The notes below the pieces were generated by a model. That model saw only the letters and a list, made by a program, of their open reading frames with translations, did no database searches and was not told the origin of the DNA. Positions 23,507-28,858 of a stretch of 28,858 nucleotides of DNA are shown one piece after another (position 1 is the first letter of the stretch; each line of letters begins with the position of its first letter). The stretch comes from Phycisphaeraceae bacterium (GTDB lineage: Bacteria; Planctomycetota; Phycisphaerae; Phycisphaerales; Phycisphaeraceae): assembly GCA_020850375.1 (NCBI GenBank), contig JADZET010000155.1, positions 1-28,858 of the forward strand, in the 5' to 3' direction. The position numbers and the translations under genes were made by a program.

Positions 23507-24685
23507 CTACCGCACCCCCATGATCACTTCCATCGTCAACTGATCCAGCTCCTCGTAAGGCAGCGGCCGCCCCGCCAGCTTCTTGCGATCGAACTTGACG
23601 TCCAGCAGCGCCTTCGCGTTCGCCCGCGAGTACTGGCCCACCAGCCCCGCCAGCTTCCGATCCTCCCGCACGATCTTCCGCAGCAGCCCCTGGATCGCCC
23701 GGTCCTTGTTGAACCGCTCGACCTTGCTCTCGAGGATCTTGTACGTCCGCATCGACCCCCGCGCGAACGCCTTGACGTCCTTGTAATCCGCCGTCCGGTA
23801 CGCGTGGCTGTCGAAGTGCTTCGGCCCGCTGTACCCGTAGTCCGTCAGGAGTTTGACCAGGAAGAACGCGTGCTTGTAGCTCTGGCTCCCGAACCGCAGG
23901 TCCTGGTCGAACCGTCCCGGTTCCTGGTCGTTGAGGTCAATGTGGAACAGCTTGCCCGCCTCGAGCGCCTCAGCCACCACCTGCGGGAAGTTCAGCCCCG
24001 CCATCTGCTCATGCGCGAACTCCGGGTTCACGCCCACCATCTCCGGATGGTCCAGCGTCGCGATGAACCCCAGGTAGCTCCCCGTCACCGGCGCGAAGAT
24101 ATGCCCGCGCGGCTCATTCGGCTTGGCCTCGAGCGCGAACCGATACCCCAGCTTGTGATTGATGCTGTACTTGCACAGAAAGTTCATCGCCTCCCGGAAC
24201 CACTGGATCGCCTGCGCCGGGTCCTTGCTCGCGTTGGTGTCCGTCCCCTCGCGCCCGCCCCAGAAGACATACGTCTTGGCCCCGAACTCCGCCCCGAGCT
24301 CCATCGCCCGGATCGTCTTCTGGATCGCGTACGCCCGCACCTGCGCGTCATTGCTCGTAAACGCCCCGTCCTTGAACACCGGGTCCCCGAACAGGTTCGT
24401 CGTCGCCATCGGCACCTTCAGCCCGGTCCGCCGCAGCGCCTTCTTGAAGTCCTTCTTGATCCGCTCCGCCTCCGCCGGAGTCGCGTCGATCGGGATCAGG
24501 TCGTTGTCATGGAAGTTCACCCCGTAAACCCCCCCGACCTCCCCCAGCAGCTCGACGATCTGCACCGGGTCCAGCTTGCTCCGCGTCGGTTCCCCGAACG
24601 GGTCCCGGCCGACGTTGCCGACCGTCCAGAGCCCGAAGGTGAACTTATCCGCCGGCGTGGGAACGAAGGGATCTTTCTTAGCCAA
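23507..24685 (-). CDS. xylA: Xylose isomerase
   Basis: Interconverts D-xylose and D-xylulose (and glucose and fructose) in the cytoplasm with two divalent metals. The 392-residue protein is the shorter class I (Streptomyces-like) type. Catalytic and metal residues are in place: FHDNDL (His59, Asp62), [15 protein letters not shown] (Glu186, Lys188), [11 protein letters not shown] (Glu222, His225), FHIDLND (Asp250, Asp253) and KHFDSHAYR (Asp292). The best start is TTG at 24685, with GGAG eight bases upstream. The protein then begins MAKKDPFVP, which matches the family, whereas the 43 upstream codons do not. There is no kinase or transporter for xylose next to it, so it stands alone here. Confidence 0.95.
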   Translation of the reverse strand: MAKKDPFVPTPADKFTFGLWTVGNVGRDPFGEPTRSKLDPVQIVELLGEVGGVYGVNFHDNDLIPIDATPAEAERIKKDFKKALRRTGLKVPMATTNLFGDPVFKDGAFTSNDAQVRAYAIQKTIRAMELGAEFGAKTYVFWGGREGTDTNASKDPAQAIQWFREAMNFLCKYSINHKLGYRFALEAKPNEPRGHIFAPVTGSYLGFIATLDHPEMVGVNPEFAHEQMAGLNFPQVVAEALEAGKLFHIDLNDQEPGRFDQDLRFGSQSYKHAFFLVKLLTDYGYSGPKHFDSHAYRTADYKDVKAFARGSMRTYKILESKVERFNKDRAIQGLLRKIVREDRKLAGLVGQYSRANAKALLDVKFDRKKLAGRPLPYEELDQLTMEVIMGVR

Positions 24686-25135
24686 GGCTGATGCTCCAAA
24701 TAAAGAGGGCCAAAGGAACCGACGCGCCTGCTCGGTCGATAACCAGCCCAAGAGTGTCCGCCAACCCCCATTGACGGTCAAGCAGACCCCCAGCCCAGCG
24801 GATCGAACATCCACGTCTGCGGCAACGCATCTGCTGTCGCCCTTCCACGCGATTCAAATTGCCTGATGATGTTCAGATTCAAGAGAGCCTGCGGACCACC
24901 GATCGGTTCCGTCCCCATCCGCTCAGGGACAGCTCTGCCCACCCACCAGGTCGCACGCCTCCACTCATCGACCACCTCCACACGCACTCCCCGCCTGCCG
25001 GTTGGTACTGGTTCCGAAGGATCGGGCACGCCCCTGATTTTGCCCATCTTGTCGGTCGCCACGCCTGGCACGCCCCTCCCGGCTAATTGTCGCGCTTCTG
25101 AGGGTGAAAAAACCTGACCTCGGCTCAAAAATGCC

Positions 25136-25163
25136 TTGCAACAATCAGATGGTTTAGTATCTT
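25136..25163 (+). promoter_or_regulatory. Weak candidate promoter for the PEP-CTERM gene
   Basis: TTGCAA (25136-25141) and TATCTT (25158-25163) are 16 bases apart, each matching four of six consensus bases. If real, the leader is about 125 bases and includes the nested hairpin. Confidence 0.25.
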
Positions 25164-25227
25164 TGTGTTCTGGTCGGGGTGTCGCTTCAGGGGTGACCAA
25201 GCCAATCCAGGAGAGGAGAGGGCGTGT

Positions 25228-25268
25228 GGACGCTCCGCTGTGACCGGTGTGCACCGGCTACGGCGTCC
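25228..25268 (+). ncRNA. Nested stem-loop in the leader of the PEP-CTERM gene
   Basis: An outer stem, GGACGC (25228-25233) with GCGTCC (25263-25268), encloses an inner hairpin, CCGGTG (25244-25249) with CACCGG (25252-25257). Both stems are perfect, with an asymmetric 10-base and five-base internal loop between them. It lies 28 bases before the start codon. It does not match a riboswitch class that I can name; it could be a regulatory leader element or a chance fold in GC-rich DNA. Confidence 0.3.
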
Positions 25269-25296
25269 TACGTAACCCCTTTCCTGGGAACTTCTC

Positions 25297-27111
25297 ATGC
25301 GTCATCTGCCGGTGTCCAAGGCGGTCGTCGCTCTGTCCTGCGCCTGCCTCGCCATCCCTTGCCTCGCCCAGTCTTCCTGGTCCACGCTCCAGGGCAACGC
25401 CGCCCACAGCGGCTACGTCCCGGTCGCCCTTGACGCGGAGCACTTTGATCCGCTCTGGGAGATCAACTTCAACGCCGGCTCATCCAGGTACGACTTCTAT
25501 GGCCCGACCGTCGCCATCGGTGACGGCAAGGTCTTCCTCACCACGCGCGACCTGAGCACCCGACTCGACCGTATCGCCGCCCACGATCTGTTCACCGGCA
25601 ACCTGGTCTGGGCCGGCGACATCAACACCGATCAGTGCGGCCTGGCCGCGCCCGCTTTCGACAACGGCGTGGTCTACGCCCACGCCTACGGTCACTCCAG
25701 CACCAGCGGCCCCACGCCTCCTCCACGCATGCTCGGCTACAACAGCGCCAACGGCCAGCCCCTGTTCAGCACCGCCCACAGCGGCCAGTGGTCCTCCGGC
25801 GGCACGCCCACCCCCTACGGCGGCGCCGTCTACGCCGCCGGCGGCTACTACGGCGGCCTCGATGCCTACAACGGCGCCACCGGCCAAAAGCTCTGGTTCC
25901 GCAACATGCCCCAACAGTACGGATGGACCCCCGCCGCCGACGAGCAGCACCTCTACGTCTACTTGGGCGAGGCCTCGGCCAGTCCCGGGCCCAACGTCGG
26001 CCGCCTCTACGTCATCAACCGCGCCACGGGCGCGCTCGACTTCGAGATCCTTGATCAGGAGTCCTCCGCCAGCTACGGAGGTTCGTTCGCCTCGGTCATG
26101 ATCGGAACAAGCGACAACGTGCTGGCCATCAACGCGGGCCGTCTGCACAACTTCGATCTCGGCGACAAGACCATCGCCTGGCAGCGCCAGGGGTCATACT
26201 CCGCCACCCCTGCCGTCGCCGCCGGCGCCATCTACGCCCCCGAAGGACGCACGCTCAGCGTCATCGACGAGGCCTCCGGCCAGCTCCTCTGGTCCTGGGA
26301 CGCCGGCGTCAACCAGAGCATCACCTACAACGTCGTGGTCACCGACAACCTCGCCTTCGTCTCGACCAGCACCACCACCCATGCCATCGACCTGGCCACC
26401 CACCAGACCGTCTGGTCCACGCCCGTCACCGGCTCGCTCGCCCTCGCCGACCACACCCTCGTCATCACCCGCAGCGACTTCATCAGCACCTACTATCTGG
26501 CCCTGGCCGGCTCCGTCGTCGGCTCGCCCGTGCTCACGCCCACCGCCGACGCCCTGGCCGACCGATCCCCCGCCTTCGCCGCCGTCGTCGACGGTCACCA
26601 AACCATCGACTCTTTGACCGACAGCCTCCACGCCACCGATCGCAGTGGCCTGCTCACCTTCGACATCAGCCAGATCCCCGACAACGCTCACATCCTCAGC
26701 GCCGCCCTGCTGCTCGACGTCTACACCGCCACCGTGTCACGCGGCGGCGACGCCCTCCTGCTCGTCGATGGCTACGCCGACGACGGCACGCTCGACGTCA
26801 ACGACCTGTTCATCCCCGAGAATCTCATCGGCCAGAGCAACCGCATCGACGCCCCGGGCCTGATCACCATCAACCTCGACCTCGCCTACATCGAATCCCT
26901 TCTGACTCAGGTCGACCACCTCGGCCTGAATCTCCGCACCGGCGACACCGGCCTGCAAACCTCCTTCGTCTCCCTCCAGGGCAGCCTCGCAGGCATGGGG
27001 CTCCAGCCCCGGTTGTCCCTGCGCTATGAGGTCATCCCCGAACCCTCGATCAGCCTCCTGCTGATCACCCCGCTGATCTTGCGCTGCTCGCGCCGCCCCC
27101 GCCGCGCTTAG
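25297..27111 (+). CDS. PEP-CTERM protein with PQQ-like propeller and DNRLRE-like domain
   Basis: A 604-residue exported protein. It has a signal peptide (MRHLPVSKAVVALSCAC to about CLAQS). A quinoprotein-like beta-propeller at about 40-400 shows PQQ-type repeats such as LVWAGDIN (about 102), KLWFRNM (about 198), IAWQRQG (about 293), LLWSWDAG (about 330) and TVWSTPVTG (about 370). From about 412 a domain resembling the DNRLRE/CBM96 type follows (TADALADRS, then GLLTFDISQIPDNAHILSAA). The last 26 residues are a PEP-CTERM signal: VIPEPS, a hydrophobic helix SLLLITPLIL and a basic end CSRRPRRA. Such tails are removed by an exosortase, usually in bacteria that make exopolysaccharide; none is encoded here. 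The propeller probably has a structural or binding role rather than PQQ enzymology. Confidence 0.85.
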   Translation: MRHLPVSKAVVALSCACLAIPCLAQSSWSTLQGNAAHSGYVPVALDAEHFDPLWEINFNAGSSRYDFYGPTVAIGDGKVFLTTRDLSTRLDRIAAHDLFTGNLVWAGDINTDQCGLAAPAFDNGVVYAHAYGHSSTSGPTPPPRMLGYNSANGQPLFSTAHSGQWSSGGTPTPYGGAVYAAGGYYGGLDAYNGATGQKLWFRNMPQQYGWTPAADEQHLYVYLGEASASPGPNVGRLYVINRATGALDFEILDQESSASYGGSFASVMIGTSDNVLAINAGRLHNFDLGDKTIAWQRQGSYSATPAVAAGAIYAPEGRTLSVIDEASGQLLWSWDAGVNQSITYNVVVTDNLAFVSTSTTTHAIDLATHQTVWSTPVTGSLALADHTLVITRSDFISTYYLALAGSVVGSPVLTPTADALADRSPAFAAVVDGHQTIDSLTDSLHATDRSGLLTFDISQIPDNAHILSAALLLDVYTATVSRGGDALLLVDGYADDGTLDVNDLFIPENLIGQSNRIDAPGLITINLDLAYIESLLTQVDHLGLNLRTGDTGLQTSFVSLQGSLAGMGLQPRLSLRYEVIPEPSISLLLITPLILRCSRRPRRA

Positions 27112-27243
27112 CCGCCGTCCAGCTGTCACGCCCGGCCGCTCGCCCCAACGCCGCGCCCATGCTCCGCCCGGGCACGGCAACCGCAGATGATCCCTTGATC
27201 GCGCCCATGGACTGGGCCGCGCCGCCCGCCCGCGCCCATACGC

Positions 27244-27249
27244 TATAAT
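27244..27249 (+). promoter_or_regulatory. Consensus -10 element for ilvE
   Basis: A perfect TATAAT at 27244-27249 stands out in GC-rich sequence. No recognisable -35 lies at the usual distance. Predicted start is near 27256, giving a leader of about 35 bases that carries GAGGAG (27278-27283). Confidence 0.5.
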
Positions 27250-27290
27250 CTCCTCTCTTTAACCCGTCACTCCCCGTGAGGAGCCCCAAA

Positions 27291-28175
27291 GTGTCTCAGC
27301 TCATCTGGCTCAACGGCAAGCTCGTCCCTCCCCAGGAGGCCACCGTCAGCGTCTACGACCACGGCGTCCTCTACGGTGACGGCGTGTTTGAGGGCATCCG
27401 CGCCTACAACGGCCGCGTCTTCAAGCTCCGCACGCACCTGCAGCGCCTCGTCGACTCCGCCAAGGCCATCCGCCTGGCCGTTCCCTACTCCATTGACCAG
27501 CTCTTCGACGCCACCCACCAGACCCTCAAGGCCAACAACCGCACCGACGGCTACATCCGCCTCTGCGTCACCCGCGGCGCCGGTCCCCTTGGCCTCAATC
27601 CCTTCCAGTGCAAGGACCCGGTCGTCTTCATCATCGCCGACGGCATCTCGCTCTACCCCAAGGAGATGTACGACAACGGCATGGCCGTCATCACCGCCTC
27701 GACCCTGCGCAACCATCCCGCCGCGCTCAGCCCGCGCATCAAGAGCCTCAACTACCTCAACAATATCCTCGCCAAGATCGAGGCCATCGACGCCGGCGTC
27801 CTCGAGGCCGTCATGCTCAACCATCAGGGCTTCGTCGCCGAGTGCACCGGCGACAACATCTTCACCGTCCGCCGTTTCGACGCCAAACCCGCCCTGGTCA
27901 TGCCCCCCCTCCACGCCGGCGTCCTCGAGGGCGTGACCATGAACACCGTCATCGGCCTGGCCCACAAGCAGGGCCTGCGGGTCATCCACACCGACCTGAC
28001 CAAGTACGACCTCTACACCGCCGAAGAGATGTTCCTCACCGGCACCGCCGCCGAGATCATCCCCGTCACCAAGGTCGACGGCCGCGTCATCGGCGACGGC
28101 ACGCCCGGCCCCGTCACCCGAGGCCTCATCAAAGCCTTCCACGAGCTGATCGCCCACAACGCCCCTGAGGATTGA
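27291..28175 (+). CDS. ilvE: Branched-chain amino-acid aminotransferase
   Basis: A class IV PLP enzyme that transaminates leucine, isoleucine and valine with 2-oxoglutarate, the last step of their synthesis. The 294-residue product has VYDHGVLYGDGVFEGIRAYNG near the N-terminus, the substrate-side YIRLCVTRG, the PLP-binding Lys151 in RIKSLNYLNN, the ECTGDNIF loop and EMFLTGTAAEIIPV near the C-terminus. The start is GTG at 27291, because GAGGAG lies seven bases upstream; an in-frame GTG at 27276 would overlap that site. It has its own -10 element and a strong terminator, so it is a single-gene unit. D-amino-acid aminotransferase is a related possibility, but the motifs favour IlvE. Confidence 0.92.
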   Translation: MSQLIWLNGKLVPPQEATVSVYDHGVLYGDGVFEGIRAYNGRVFKLRTHLQRLVDSAKAIRLAVPYSIDQLFDATHQTLKANNRTDGYIRLCVTRGAGPLGLNPFQCKDPVVFIIADGISLYPKEMYDNGMAVITASTLRNHPAALSPRIKSLNYLNNILAKIEAIDAGVLEAVMLNHQGFVAECTGDNIFTVRRFDAKPALVMPPLHAGVLEGVTMNTVIGLAHKQGLRVIHTDLTKYDLYTAEEMFLTGTAAEIIPVTKVDGRVIGDGTPGPVTRGLIKAFHELIAHNAPED

Positions 28176-28202
28176 CCCCCATTCCCCTTCTTCTTGACCA
28201 CC

Positions 28203-28232
28203 AGCCCCGCATGGAAATGCGGGGCTTTTTTT
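28203..28232 (+). terminator. Intrinsic terminator after ilvE
   Basis: AGCCCCGCAT (28203-28212) pairs perfectly with ATGCGGGGCT (28217-28226) around GGAA, followed by a run of T to 28232. A strong rho-independent terminator 28 bases after the ilvE stop. Confidence 0.93.
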
Positions 28233-28258
28233 CACGCGATTCGCACTGACCTTCGAGT

Positions 28259-28264
28259 TACCAT
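28259..28264 (+). promoter_or_regulatory. Possible -10 element close to the truD start codon
   Basis: TACCAT at 28259-28264 predicts a start at or very near the ATG at 28271, downstream of the ilvE terminator. No Shine-Dalgarno sequence is visible (the six bases before the ATG are TACCCC). Confidence 0.25.
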
Positions 28265-28270
28265 ACCCCC

Positions 28271-28858
28271 ATGCTCGACGTCCACCCCCTCGCCCCTCCT
28301 CTCATGCTTACCGCGAATCTTCCGGGGGTCGGCGGCCGCATCAAGGCCCGCCCCGACGACTTCCGCGTCGACGAGCTGCCCCTGACCCAGCCCTCCGGAA
28401 CGGGCGAGCACCTCTGGCTCACCATCGAGAAACGCGTCCAGACCACCACCGACGTCGCCCGCCGCATCGCCAAGATCTTCCGCGTCAAGCCCTGGCACGT
28501 CAGCTACGCCGGCCTCAAGGACAAGTACGCCGTGACGCGCCAAGTCTTCAGCGTCCACCTCCCCGACGCCAGCGAGGACGACCGCTTGCTGGCTCGCTTC
28601 GAGTTCACCCCCTTCACCCTCCGCGACGTTCGCCGTCACACCCGCAAGCTTCGCCGCGGCCACCTCGCCGGCAACCACTTCGACATCCGCATCCGCGACC
28701 TCGATCCCGCCGTCGCCCTCGCCCCCGCCGGGCGCATCCTCGACCAGCTCATCCAGCGCGGCATGCCCAACTACTTCGGCCCCCAGCGCTTCGGCTACCG
28801 CCTGGTCAACCACGAGCTCGGCCGCCTCCTGATCCTCCGCCGCTACCAGGAGCTCCTC
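28271..28858 (+). CDS. truD: tRNA pseudouridine(13) synthase TruD, 3' end outside the window
   Basis: TruD converts U13 of certain tRNAs to pseudouridine. The frame is open from the ATG at 28271 to the last base, giving the first 196 residues; the family is usually about 350 residues, so the end lies beyond the window. Diagnostic motifs are visible: DFRVDELPL near the N-terminus, the catalytic GLKDKYAVTRQ (81-91, with Asp84 as the nucleophile), HLAGNHFDIRIRDL, and GMPNYFGPQRFG, which is the TruD-specific segment. The start has no ribosome site, but a -10-like box lies 7-12 bases upstream. An ATG at codon 12 (MLTANLPG) is an alternative. It is separated from ilvE by a terminator and so is transcribed independently. 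Confidence 0.93.
   Translation, partial: MLDVHPLAPPLMLTANLPGVGGRIKARPDDFRVDELPLTQPSGTGEHLWLTIEKRVQTTTDVARRIAKIFRVKPWHVSYAGLKDKYAVTRQVFSVHLPDASEDDRLLARFEFTPFTLRDVRRHTRKLRRGHLAGNHFDIRIRDLDPAVALAPAGRILDQLIQRGMPNYFGPQRFGYRLVNHELGRLLILRRYQELL

Larger units (their letters stand above)
24686..25296. other. Divergent intergenic region between xylA and the PEP-CTERM gene
   Basis: There are 611 bases without a supported gene; the short open frames inside have no ribosome sites or recognisable protein pattern. The right end holds a weak promoter-like pair (TTGCAA at 25136, TATCTT at 25158, spacer 16) and a nested hairpin at 25228-25268. The xylA promoter must also lie here, but I cannot place it. Confidence 0.4.

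Noticed and set aside
24778..25254. Open frames of about 70-160 codons between xylA and the PEP-CTERM gene
   Set aside because: No ribosome sites, no family pattern, unlike the codon usage of neighbouring genes.
1..28858. tRNA, rRNA, CRISPR arrays, insertion sequences and attachment sites
   Set aside because: I looked through the intergenic stretches for cloverleaf folds, regularly spaced repeats and terminal inverted repeats beside transposase-like frames and found none.

Overview
The window is high-GC DNA with dense, mostly intact genes and no mobile elements, rRNA, tRNA or CRISPR that I could see. Codon third positions are overwhelmingly C. The mix of a PEP-CTERM sorting tail, a soluble Hanks-type kinase, a WbuB/WcaF-like glycan gene pair, a GT87 membrane glycosyltransferase, a CSPAR-type sulfatase and several large exported proteins of unknown family suggests a planctomycete, most likely of the Phycisphaerae type. 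This assignment is an inference from gene content and composition; no marker gene was searched.

Layout from left to right. 1-4.3 kb (+): a GT4 glycosyltransferase overlapping a WcaF-like acetyltransferase, a tiny lipoprotein, an amidase_2-fold protein that has lost its zinc ligands, and a soluble Ser/Thr kinase. A bidirectional terminator at about 4.36 kb separates these from a minus-strand ammonium pair, amt then glnB (4.4-6.2 kb). 6.8-15.0 kb (+): an 862-residue exported protein of unknown family, a GT87 glycosyltransferase, a diverged subtilase-like protein, a double-SH3b exported protein and a stand-alone GspE-N-like protein. 15.0-16.6 kb (-): manC and ruvX. 16.7-18.5 kb (+): a ferritin-like protein and an MFS transporter, which overlaps tail-to-tail with a minus-strand Ala/Pro-rich protein carrying a repeated short helical motif. 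19.6-23.4 kb (+): rsmE, a UDP-sugar pyrophosphorylase and a sulfatase. 23.5-24.7 kb (-): xylA. 25.3-28.9 kb (+): a PQQ-propeller/DNRLRE-like PEP-CTERM protein behind a structured leader, a branched-chain aminotransferase, and the 5' part of truD, which runs off the window.

Functionally the window mixes housekeeping (ruvX, rsmE, truD, ilvE, xylA), nitrogen sensing and uptake (amt-glnB), activated-sugar supply (manC, UDP-sugar pyrophosphorylase) and cell-envelope or exopolysaccharide work (GT4, acetyltransferase, GT87, SH3b protein, PEP-CTERM protein). I do not see a clear multi-gene novel defence or metabolic system. The items most worth a second look are single-gene oddities: the zinc-less amidase, the PII protein without Tyr51, the repeated-motif protein and the unassigned 862-residue protein. 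At the RNA level they are a nested hairpin in the leader of the PEP-CTERM gene and several genes whose best -10 box sits almost on the start codon.
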